Positions 42,699 to 50,343 of a stretch of DNA of 64,000 nt are shown here, in pieces. The stretch comes from a bacterium (GTDB lineage Bacteria > Zhuqueibacterota > QNDG01 > JAGLOF01), in the NCBI GenBank assembly GCA_016934955.1, contig JAFGRY010000012.1:51325-115324 (forward strand), written 5' to 3'. A model generated the notes under the pieces. It was not told where the DNA came from. It searched no databases and worked only from the letters and a program-made list of their open reading frames with translations. The stretch's first letter is position 1. Each line of letters starts with the position of its first letter. The position numbers and the translations under genes were made by a program.

Positions 42699-43600
42699 TC
42701 AATCAGTACAAACGAAGAGATGTATTCCGCTGCAGCCAGGAAGCGCATCGGGAATTCGACGGCCGGGTTTCCGTCTGGCACGTGCTCAGGGAAAAGGAAT
42801 GCTATCCCCAGGGGTGTCTCTATTTTCTCTGGCACTGCGCGATGCTGGCAAAGGGACGGGCCTGCATCAAAGGCTACACCTGGGCGGGCAGAAACTGCAA
42901 GGGCTGTACTCATTTTATCGAGGAAAAGGTGCATCTGCAGCCCTGCCTCGGCATCAGCGAACAGGAGTACGACAGTTTTCTCGATGAGCTGGAAGGATAT
43001 GAGATCTGGCTGGATGAGATCAGGTACAAACGGCTGGCCGTAGCGGGTGAGATTACCGCGGTAAAACCCTGGGCGGAACGCAGACTGACCCATGACGGCG
43101 CGCGCCTGCGGCTGCTGGGATATCTGCTGATTCTGAGGCACGGCTTCATCGGAACCCGTGCGTTCGATGACACCTTTTACATTCGTGTGAGCAGACAGAT
43201 GCTGAAAGAGGAAGGATTTCACGCCGGCATGCAGATTGAATGTACGGGAGAGATACGGCTCGACCGCGGCAGGATCATCGTCCATAGGCCGAAGGGGATC
43301 GAGATTGGATCACCGCCCGGGGGTGGCGACATCTGGACCGATGATCAGGCTCTGGTCGCTGTCAAAACAGCGGTATGCCTGCCCGTACAGTATGATACCT
43401 GTCACGATTGTGCCTGGAGTGTGCTTGTTGACGCCATCGACCAGCGCCAGAATCCTCACGGCCGTTTCCGCAATCTTTACTGTCTTAAAGGCATCGAGAG
43501 CCCGACAGGCTGCCCGGTAAGAATCAGCGAGATACTGAGATCCGCGAATGCTGCGGCCCCGGTGAAATCAGCCGGCCGCACTGCCGCTGAATCCCCGTAA
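42695..43600 (+). CDS. Cysteine-rich protein of unknown function
   Basis: This 301-residue protein is not recognised. It is rich in Cys. The N-terminal 85 residues have Cys at 13, 36, 41, 48, 57, 68, 71 and 84, including CKGC. A central region (about 100-215) is strand-rich and OB-like (FYIRVSRQMLKEEGFHAG, QIECTGEIRLDRGRIIVHR). The C-terminal third has CHDC, then LYC and TGC, a C-x2-C-x23-C-x9-C pattern. Such spacing fits zinc ribbons or an Fe-S cluster. It is translationally coupled to the UPF0282-like gene by ATGA, so the two probably act together. Confidence 0.65.
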   Translation: MINQYKRRDVFRCSQEAHREFDGRVSVWHVLREKECYPQGCLYFLWHCAMLAKGRACIKGYTWAGRNCKGCTHFIEEKVHLQPCLGISEQEYDSFLDELEGYEIWLDEIRYKRLAVAGEITAVKPWAERRLTHDGARLRLLGYLLILRHGFIGTRAFDDTFYIRVSRQMLKEEGFHAGMQIECTGEIRLDRGRIIVHRPKGIEIGSPPGGGDIWTDDQALVAVKTAVCLPVQYDTCHDCAWSVLVDAIDQRQNPHGRFRNLYCLKGIESPTGCPVRISEILRSANAAAPVKSAGRTAAESP

Positions 43601-43626
43601 GCTTCGGCGCCCGCAATGAGACGTCA

Positions 43627-44592
43627 TCAGACCCTGCCTTTACCCGAATCGGTCAAAGCCGCAAGGTCGGACGGATAGGGATTGAAAAACAGCTGTTCCA
43701 GCAGATACTGCGTGTCGAAGCGCAGCGCCCAGGCCCGAATGAGATGGGTGAGCGTGCTGAGGGGGATGCGCTCGTCCCGGTACTCTTCCAGTGAGTTGAG
43801 AAAAAAGCGTTTCTCCTTCGGCCCCAGCTGGTCGGAGAATCCGCCGAACGCGTGCTGCAGGGTGTTGATGATCGCGCCTCTTTTGGGCATTGAGCCGAAT
43901 ACACCGGCAAGTATCGTTTCATACCGCTCCATCACGGTTTCCAGGCCTTTCTTTTCATGATTCGCGATGATTCTTCCCCCTTCCCGGTATTTCGACTGGT
44001 TGTAGGCAAGCAGCAGCAGCTTGTGCACACTGTGAAACGCGATGAGCGCTGCCATGGATGGATTTTTTTTCATCTGCCTGAATCTGAAGAGCGTATACAG
44101 CCTGGTAAGAAAATGTTCCCTGATGGTAAAATTGGTCAGCCTGCCTTCATCTTCGACAGGAACGCGGGAAAACCTCCGGAGTACCGCACCGCCGAAAAAT
44201 CCGCTGCCCCTGTCAGAGGGCATGGGTTTTTCGAACCCGGTGTATATCTTGACGTCATTGATGCCGCAGGAGGGGGACCTGTTTTTCAGAATGAATCCGT
44301 CCACATCCTGAAGTCCGGCAAAGAACCGGGCGGTAAAATCGTGCATCGATTGCGTGACATCTTTTTCGGTCGCCGGCTGAAAGAGGGTCGGTGTCCCCTC
44401 ATGCATGACGATTCTGATGGGATCGCGGGGCACGCCCAGACCGATCTCTACTTCGGGGCAGACTGGGATGAAGGTGACGAAATCTGCCAGCTTTTTAACG
44501 AAGTCGCTGCTGATGATCTGCCCGTTGTAGCGGCAGGCTTCGAATCCGAGACATTTGCTGACGACGATCACCGGTTTAGTATCTTGGTCCAT
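43627..44592 (-). CDS. DUF523 and DUF1722 fusion protein (YbgA-like)
   Basis: The 321-residue protein has an N-terminal DUF523 half with VSKCLGFEACRYNGQ, VCPEVEIGLGVPRDPIR and LKNRSPSCGINDVKIY. The C-terminal DUF1722 (YbgA) half runs from FTIREHFLTRLYTLFRFR. The DUF523 cysteines look able to hold a metal or cluster. The fused form and its position next to a photolyase are recurrent in bacteria, but no reaction is established for the pair. It lies 3 bases after the photolyase gene on the same strand and has GGGGGTAA before its ATG. Confidence 0.9.
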   Translation of the reverse strand: MDQDTKPVIVVSKCLGFEACRYNGQIISSDFVKKLADFVTFIPVCPEVEIGLGVPRDPIRIVMHEGTPTLFQPATEKDVTQSMHDFTARFFAGLQDVDGFILKNRSPSCGINDVKIYTGFEKPMPSDRGSGFFGGAVLRRFSRVPVEDEGRLTNFTIREHFLTRLYTLFRFRQMKKNPSMAALIAFHSVHKLLLLAYNQSKYREGGRIIANHEKKGLETVMERYETILAGVFGSMPKRGAIINTLQHAFGGFSDQLGPKEKRFFLNSLEEYRDERIPLSTLTHLIRAWALRFDTQYLLEQLFFNPYPSDLAALTDSGKGRV

Positions 44593-44595
44593 TGA

Positions 44596-45945
44596 TTACC
44601 CCCTGTAATTCATCTTTGAGTCGATATATCCGTCAACATCGAATTTCCGCCGGCATCCGCTCGCGTTCATGAACCGTATCTTTCCGAATACGGACCGCTC
44701 GGGCCAGGCGCGGTCATGGACGCCTCCGATGGACCAGGCGACTCCTGTGTATCCGTTGGGATCCCTGCCGTCAAGCTGGTAGCGGTCATTCAGTGAGATC
44801 GCGATGGCAAGCGCCTCTTCAGGAGACGGTGTCCATTCCAGTATTTTTTTTGCCCAGTACATGCGCAGATATCCGTGCATGGTCCCTGTTGCGGTCAGAC
44901 CGGTCTGGGCCGCGTTCCAGAGAGCGTCGTGTGTCTGCGCACGTTCGAACTGTTCCGGTGAGTAGATGTACTCCCGCTGATCATGCCGGTGATCTGCCAG
45001 GGTGGCGCGGGCCCAGTCCGGGAAACCGTTCACCGTATCGTATTCGCGGTTGTACCAGCAGTAATTGTCCGCGAGTTCCCGCCTGACAATCAGCTCTTCC
45101 AGGAATGCTTCTTTCGCGGCCGGGTTCGCTCTCGACTGCTGCACTTCCCAGGCAACTCTCTGAGGGGCGATCTGACCGAAATGCAGGTATGGCGACAGAT
45201 TCGATGTTCCGTCGATGAGCGGATTATTCCTGTTTTCCGGATATCCGTCCAGCCGCTCGGTTATGAATGTGTCGAGGCAGGCGCGGGCGGCGGCTTCGCC
45301 GGGAACGACGATGTCACCGCCGGTGTTCATGCCGCTGTCAGGGTGCGCTTTCAGCGGTCTTTCCAGGCCGGCACCTGCCGGATCGGCGGGAAAGGGGTGG
45401 TCGATCAGGGATGGGAAGGGCTCGAGAAAGTCCGGCAGTTTGAGTGTGATTTTTTTTCTGATCGTGTAGGCGGCCCATTCCTGCTTGTCGGATGCGGCGC
45501 GGCAGGGGACGATGTTATGCGTGTCCACTTCCCGGGCGCAGACGGTGATTGATTCAAGAACCTGCTGTTTCCAGGCCCTCTTGATTTTCAGGGGATCGAA
45601 GTCGGTGACGAGCATGCCCGCTCCGACCCTGTCGAGAAAAGCCGGTATTCGTTCCCGCGGTTCACCTTCTTCCAGTCTGAATGGAATGTGCAATCCGGAG
45701 AGGTCGGCCGCTGTCTGCCGCAGGCCGTGCAGCATGAACCGGTACTGACGGTCGAGCGCCCCCAGAAATTCGGGGACGAGGCAGAAGACAACATGAAGGG
45801 GAGCACGAAATTCGACCGCCTTTTCCTGGGCGTAGAGCAGCGCCCAGTTGTCCCGCGCCCGCTGATCGCGGCTCATCCAGTACACGACCGGTCCCGGGCG
45901 GGCGGGGATGGCGTTCAGACTGCTGATCCGGGCGGATTGCACCAT
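44596..45945 (-). CDS. phr: Deoxyribodipyrimidine photolyase, class II
   Basis: Class II CPD photolyases use FADH- and light to split cyclobutane pyrimidine dimers. The 449-residue protein begins GPVVYWMSRDQRARDNWALL, the class II entry motif, and has the FAD-binding C-terminal half (NLSPYLHFGQIAPQRVAWEV, then RRELADNYCWYN and MHGYLRMYWAKKILEW, and WSIGGVHDRAWPERSVFGKI). Length and motifs are normal. AAAGGAAC precedes the ATG. It is followed at once by the DUF523/DUF1722 gene. It implies that this organism sees daylight at least at times. Confidence 0.95.
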   Translation of the reverse strand: MVQSARISSLNAIPARPGPVVYWMSRDQRARDNWALLYAQEKAVEFRAPLHVVFCLVPEFLGALDRQYRFMLHGLRQTAADLSGLHIPFRLEEGEPRERIPAFLDRVGAGMLVTDFDPLKIKRAWKQQVLESITVCAREVDTHNIVPCRAASDKQEWAAYTIRKKITLKLPDFLEPFPSLIDHPFPADPAGAGLERPLKAHPDSGMNTGGDIVVPGEAAARACLDTFITERLDGYPENRNNPLIDGTSNLSPYLHFGQIAPQRVAWEVQQSRANPAAKEAFLEELIVRRELADNYCWYNREYDTVNGFPDWARATLADHRHDQREYIYSPEQFERAQTHDALWNAAQTGLTATGTMHGYLRMYWAKKILEWTPSPEEALAIAISLNDRYQLDGRDPNGYTGVAWSIGGVHDRAWPERSVFGKIRFMNASGCRRKFDVDGYIDSKMNYRG

Positions 45946-45983
45946 AGGTTCTGTTCCTTTCTTCAGTTCCCTGTTCCCGCAGG

Positions 45984-46928
45984 TTACAGCGACCCGTTAC
46001 GAAGGACCGTGATCAGCAGGCCTGCGTTGAGCATACCTGAAAACAGCAGATGCAGTTTTACATTGAAGCCCGCGGCTGACTTGAGCGCCTCGGGGGTATC
46101 ATATCCGCCCAGCAGCAGCCGTGTCGCTTTCGGGAGGAAGATCAGGTAGGGAACGAGGCTGAGCAGAAGCGGCCAGCCCCGCTCGAAAAAGAACAGTCCG
46201 AGAATAATGACATTGAGGCAGAGAAGGATCTGAATCGCCAGGTAGACGGCAGCGGTGGTTCGATTGCCCAGCCGGGCTGAGATCCCCCGCTTGCCGGTGG
46301 CTGCGTCGGCGTCGAGATCGATCATCTGGCCGATAAGGAGAATTGAGAGGGTGCTGATTCCTGAAATGGGCATGGCCGCGATAACGACGGGATGAAAGGC
46401 CGCTCCCTGGGCGGCCGCGGCCATGAGGATGGCCATGGGTCCGAAAGCGAACCAGACCGACACTTCTCCCAGTCCCCGGTATGCCAGTTTGACCGGCGCC
46501 GCTGTATAGTATTTGGAAAAGAAGGCTGAAAAGCCATAGAGAAGTATGATGATGATCCTCAGGGGGGGGGCGACCCTCAAAACCAGCAGCAGCGAGGTCA
46601 CCAGCGCCGTCACCAGTGCAGTCCGGGCGATCATATACATCCTGTTCATCTGTCCGGGGAAATCCAGGAGAACGCCCGAACCGCCGCTGAATTCATTTCG
46701 GTGCACATTGATCCTGTCGGTTCCCTGGATCGTGTCATAGATATCATTATAGACATTGGTTGCGATATGCAGGCAGATTCCGGTGATCATGACGAGGATG
46801 AAATTGACCGGATTAAAGCCGTCACGCGCGTAGATACCCGCGAACGTGCCGATGAGCATCGGGCTGATGATCGATGAGAGAAATGGAGCGCGTATCATCA
46901 TGCTGAATCGGGGTTGTGATCTGTCCAT
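45984..46928 (-). CDS. UbiA-family prenyltransferase (MenA-like)
   Basis: The 314-residue membrane protein has eight or nine helices and the two Asp-rich motifs of the UbiA family: NVYNDIYDTIQGTDRIN (residues about 57-73), and IGQMIDLDADAATGKRGIS later. The first motif and the NEFSGGSGV stretch are typical of MenA, which attaches a polyprenyl chain to dihydroxynaphthoate for menaquinone. Other quinone or chlorophyll-type prenyltransferases remain possible. It lies 38 bases before the photolyase gene. GGAGGTAC precedes the ATG. Confidence 0.88.
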   Translation of the reverse strand: MDRSQPRFSMMIRAPFLSSIISPMLIGTFAGIYARDGFNPVNFILVMITGICLHIATNVYNDIYDTIQGTDRINVHRNEFSGGSGVLLDFPGQMNRMYMIARTALVTALVTSLLLVLRVAPPLRIIIILLYGFSAFFSKYYTAAPVKLAYRGLGEVSVWFAFGPMAILMAAAAQGAAFHPVVIAAMPISGISTLSILLIGQMIDLDADAATGKRGISARLGNRTTAAVYLAIQILLCLNVIILGLFFFERGWPLLLSLVPYLIFLPKATRLLLGGYDTPEALKSAAGFNVKLHLLFSGMLNAGLLITVLRNGSL

Positions 46929-46978
46929 ACGTACCTCCGGGGGCGTGATCCTGTTTCGGCAGCGGAAGCGGGGACAGT

Positions 46979-47323
46979 CTAGGGCGTTCTGTTCCCGCTG
47001 CGGTAAAATTTAATGGATATCTCTTCCACGGTGGCCAGTCCCTCTTCGATGGCGCTGTCGGCCAGTTCGAGAAATGCCTCGATCTTTTGGGGCGTATCGA
47101 CGATTTCGACAATTACCGGCAGATCCTCGGAAAGGCGGAGAATTTTTGCCGTGTGGAGCCGGCTGTGGGCGCCGTATCCTTCCAGTCCCCGCATGACGGT
47201 GGCCCCGGCAAGTCCCGATTCCCTGGCCTTGCGCACGATCCATTCAAAGAGGGGGATCCCCTCATGCTTGTCGCTTTCGCCGATGAAAATTCTCAGCAAT
47301 TGTCCTTTTTCCGGCAGTTTCAT
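46979..47323 (-). CDS. DUF190 protein
   Basis: The 114-residue protein matches DUF190 along its length: GQLLRIFIGESDKHEGIPLF, VRKARESGLAGATVMRGLEG and LPVIVEIVDTPQKIEAFL. The fold is ferredoxin-like, related to PII-type regulators. DUF190 genes often lie next to crcB and are thought to assist or sense fluoride export. Here crcB is directly upstream with a 10-base gap. Confidence 0.93.
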   Translation of the reverse strand: MKLPEKGQLLRIFIGESDKHEGIPLFEWIVRKARESGLAGATVMRGLEGYGAHSRLHTAKILRLSEDLPVIVEIVDTPQKIEAFLELADSAIEEGLATVEEISIKFYRSGNRTP

Positions 47324-47333
47324 ATATCGACCT

Positions 47334-47711
47334 CTATACTGTTTTGGCGAGCTCGTGGCCGAGCCATACCGCCCCGAGACCGGCCACGAGGTGCAGCCCC
47401 AGATTTACCAACGCGTTCAGGAACTGGCCGTCATGAGCGAAGCTGAACACTTCATAGCCGAAGGTTGAATAGGTAGTGAATCCTCCCAGAAATCCGACGA
47501 ACAAAAAGAGTCTGGTTTCAGGAGTGAACAGCTGTCTCGTGGCCGCCAGAGAGGCGAGAAACCCGATGAGAAAACAGCCGATGATGTTCACCGCGAGCGT
47601 GCCATAGGGAAAGTCCGGTTTTCCCGCGAGCCGCTGCGCCAGGCCGCCTGCCACATATCGCAGCACGGATCCCAGAAATCCGCCGGCACCGATGAGCACT
47701 ATTTTCAGCAT
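47334..47711 (-). CDS. crcB: Fluoride ion channel CrcB/Fluc
   Basis: Fluc proteins are dual-topology dimeric channels that let fluoride leave the cell. The 125-residue product has four helices and the family motifs LIGAGGFLGSVLRYVAGG, GTLAVNIIGCFLIGFL, and VGFLGGFTTYSTFGYEVF, which forms the polar track and the central sodium site. Translation should begin at MLKIVLIGAGG (47,711), after GGGGGCGG. A Met five codons earlier is in frame. It follows ggt by only 18 bases, so there is no space for a fluoride riboswitch; a promoter would have to be upstream of ggt or inside it. Confidence 0.94.
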   Translation of the reverse strand: MLKIVLIGAGGFLGSVLRYVAGGLAQRLAGKPDFPYGTLAVNIIGCFLIGFLASLAATRQLFTPETRLFLFVGFLGGFTTYSTFGYEVFSFAHDGQFLNALVNLGLHLVAGLGAVWLGHELAKTV

Positions 47712-47729
47712 GCCGCCCCCAGGCAATCC

Positions 47730-49412
47730 TCAGAACCCCGCCGCATGTCCGTCTTTCCGCGATTCGCTCGCGCCATAGTACACTCCCTGTTCGCTGTCGC
47801 GCATGATTGCCTGATAGCCTCCGAATCCGCCGACTGTTTTGCGCAGCAGGTGGCCCATCTCCGTCAATTCACGCACAGTTTCCGGCGGGAAGCCCGATTC
47901 AAAATAGACATATCCCCCGTCATTCATCACCGATCCGGTGGGCTGAGACGATCCGCCGTGCCTGATTCGGGGTGCATCACCCGCTTCCTGCAGGTTCATG
48001 CCGAAATCGATGATATTGACGAGAATCTGCACATGGCCCTGCGGCTGCATGGAGCCTCCCATAACGCCGAAGCTGAGAAACGGCCGGCCGTCTCTGGTGA
48101 CAAAGGCGGGGATGATGGTGTGAAACGGACGTTTCCCGGGCTCGTACCGATTGAAATGACCATCTTCAAATGTGAACAGCTCTCCCCGGTTCTGCAGGGG
48201 GAATCCCAGCTTTTCCGGAACCAGGCCGCTTCCGAACCCCCAGTAGAGACTCTGAATAAGGCTCACCATATTGCCCTGTTCATCGGCGACAGTAAGATAG
48301 ATGGTGTCCCCCCGGTCCGGGCTGCCGGGATCGTACCGGAGGGCCGCTTTGCGGGGGTCGAGAAGGGCGCCTCGTTCCGCGGCGTAGGTTTTTGAAAGCA
48401 GGGCTTGCAGGGGAATCTCGTTGAAGGCTGGATCGGCGTAGAAGCGGGCGCGGTCTTCATACACGATTTTTTTCGTTTCAATGAGCAGGTGCAGGTAGCG
48501 GGCGCTGCCGAATCCCATGGCGGCGATATCATGCCGCTCCAGCATGGCGAGCATCTGGAGCGCCGCGATCCCCTGGCCGTTCGGAGGCAGTTCCCAGACA
48601 TCGTAGCCTCGGTAATTGACCGATACCGGATTCACCCATTCCGACCGGTGCATTGCCAGATCCTCCACGCTCAGGAATCCGCCGTTTTCCGCCATAAAGC
48701 GCGCAATTTCATCGGCAATGGCGCCTGTGTAGAAGGCATCCCGTCCCTTTTCGGCGATGAGCGAGAGGGTGCCGGCGAGCGCGCTGTTTGTAAACAGTTC
48801 TCCTTTCAGGGGAGCGCGGCCGCCGGGCAGGTAGGTGTGCGAGAAACCGGGCTGCTCCCGCAGCTCTTCGCCCTCTTTCCAGGCCCGGGCGATCACTTCG
48901 CTTACCGGGAACCCTTCCCGCGCATAGTGGATGGCCGGTGCCAGTACCGTGCGCATCGGCAGCGAGCCGAAACGGCGGTGCAGCTCGAACCAGCCGTCAA
49001 CGCAGCCCGGCACCGAGACCGGCAGCGGGCCGCGCAGGGGCACTTTTTTCAGTCCCATGTCGAGCATGTACTGCAGCGTGAGCGACCGCGGCGAGCGGCC
49101 GCTGGCGTTGAGGCCGAAGAGCCCGCCCTCTTCCGCGGACCAGATGACCGCGAACAGGTCTCCGCCGATGCCGCAGCTCATTGGTTCAACCACCGCGTTG
49201 ACGGCGTTGGCGGCGATGGCCGCGTCGATGGCGTTGCCGCCCTGTCGAAGAATATCGAGAGCCGCCTGGGTGGCCAGCGGCTGGCTGGTGCAGGCCATGG
49301 CTCTCCGGGCAATCACTTCGGAACGGGTGGCGAAGTGTCTGCCGCTCACCCTGTCCTGTCCCAGGCAGAGTGCGGCGCTGACAAGCGCGATTGCACAGAT
49401 GAGTAATTTCAT
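47730..49412 (-). CDS. ggt: Gamma-glutamyltranspeptidase
   Basis: GGT is a periplasmic N-terminal nucleophile hydrolase that cuts glutathione and other gamma-glutamyl compounds. The 560-residue precursor has a signal peptide (residues 1-18). The autoprocessing site is Asp-Thr near residue 370 (GDTIYLTVADEQGN), where the Thr becomes the nucleophile of the small subunit. MGGSMQPQGHVQILVNIIDF and the N-terminal AANAVNAVVEPMSCGIGGDL are conserved. AGGGAGGG lies before the ATG. It heads a minus-strand unit with crcB and DUF190, a grouping with no obvious shared logic. Confidence 0.94.
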   Translation of the reverse strand: MKLLICAIALVSAALCLGQDRVSGRHFATRSEVIARRAMACTSQPLATQAALDILRQGGNAIDAAIAANAVNAVVEPMSCGIGGDLFAVIWSAEEGGLFGLNASGRSPRSLTLQYMLDMGLKKVPLRGPLPVSVPGCVDGWFELHRRFGSLPMRTVLAPAIHYAREGFPVSEVIARAWKEGEELREQPGFSHTYLPGGRAPLKGELFTNSALAGTLSLIAEKGRDAFYTGAIADEIARFMAENGGFLSVEDLAMHRSEWVNPVSVNYRGYDVWELPPNGQGIAALQMLAMLERHDIAAMGFGSARYLHLLIETKKIVYEDRARFYADPAFNEIPLQALLSKTYAAERGALLDPRKAALRYDPGSPDRGDTIYLTVADEQGNMVSLIQSLYWGFGSGLVPEKLGFPLQNRGELFTFEDGHFNRYEPGKRPFHTIIPAFVTRDGRPFLSFGVMGGSMQPQGHVQILVNIIDFGMNLQEAGDAPRIRHGGSSQPTGSVMNDGGYVYFESGFPPETVRELTEMGHLLRKTVGGFGGYQAIMRDSEQGVYYGASESRKDGHAAGF

Positions 49413-49485
49413 GATCCCTCCCTGAAGCGTGGATGGTGCCCGAAGGGCGGAAGCGCAGGCGCTGTTTCCGGCAGATGAGTACGCA

Positions 49486-50343
49486 TCAGACGAACGACCG
49501 GATCAGCGCCTTCAGTTTTTCCTCGTCCGGCCGGCGTTCAAAGAGCGGTGTCCTGTCTGATTGGTAGCATGCCAGGTGATCAGAGAAGACGGGGACTCCC
49601 TCCTCCCGATAGTAGATGCCGAGAGCGAGCCGCTCTTCCTCCATGGCCAGCCTCCAGGCACCGTTCCTGTCGGAGGTGTCATGGCCGGTGAGGGAATAGG
49701 TGTGCTCCTTGAACCAGCTGCTGGTATTGATCTTATTGAATGAAACACAGGGATGCAGCACATCGACCAGCGCATAGCCGCGGTGATTCACCGCTTCTTT
49801 CAGCACCGACTCGGTGAGGGGCATATCGCCCGAGAAGGTGCGGGCGACAAAGGTGGCGCCCAGGGAGAGCGCGACCGCCAGAGGATTGAAAGGGCGGCTG
49901 ATCACGCCGTGCGGCTGCACCCTGGTTATCATCCCGGACTGGCTGGTGGGTGAGGCCTGCCCTTTTGTGAGTCCGTATATCATATTGTTATGCACGATAT
50001 GGGTGATGTCGATGTTCCTGCGGATCGTGTGAATGTAATGGTTGCCGCCTTCACCGTACATGTCCCCATCGCCGCCCTCGGCGATAACCACAAGGGAGGG
50101 GTTGGCCATTTTGACTGCAGCGGCCACCGCAAGGGCCCGGCCGTGTAGTCCGTTGAAAAAATTGACATGGAGGAAATGGGGCATCTTCGCCGCCTGTCCG
50201 ATGCCGGTGATGAACACGACACGCGGCTGCGCGTCACTGCCCAGCGAAACCAGCATGCTGATAATGCTCTTCCGGATCGGAAAGTTGCCGCAGCCTGGAC
50301 ACCAGGATATGTCGATGCCGTCGACAGGCTCATAGGCGCTCAT
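49486..50343 (-). CDS. korB: 2-oxoacid:ferredoxin oxidoreductase, beta subunit
   Basis: The beta subunit binds thiamine pyrophosphate and a [4Fe-4S] cluster and oxidises 2-oxoacids to acyl-CoA with ferredoxin as acceptor. The 285-residue product has ISWCPGCGNFPIRKSIISML (two of the cluster cysteines), GRALAVAAAVKMANP, the TPP/metal motif GDGDMYGEGGNHYIHTIRRN and NNMIYGLTKGQASPTS. It is the partner of the alpha subunit upstream, overlapping by 4 bases. AGGAGG precedes the ATG. 2-oxoglutarate is the usual substrate of this two-gene layout, but pyruvate or branched-chain oxoacids are possible. Confidence 0.92.
   Translation of the reverse strand: MSAYEPVDGIDISWCPGCGNFPIRKSIISMLVSLGSDAQPRVVFITGIGQAAKMPHFLHVNFFNGLHGRALAVAAAVKMANPSLVVIAEGGDGDMYGEGGNHYIHTIRRNIDITHIVHNNMIYGLTKGQASPTSQSGMITRVQPHGVISRPFNPLAVALSLGATFVARTFSGDMPLTESVLKEAVNHRGYALVDVLHPCVSFNKINTSSWFKEHTYSLTGHDTSDRNGAWRLAMEEERLALGIYYREEGVPVFSDHLACYQSDRTPLFERRPDEEKLKALIRSFV

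Noticed and set aside
47712..47729. Fluoride riboswitch before crcB
   Set aside because: Only 18 bases separate ggt and crcB, too few for the aptamer.
48405..49406. Plus-strand open frame opposite ggt
   Set aside because: ggt has a signal peptide, ribosome site and catalytic motifs in the other strand; this frame is a by-product.
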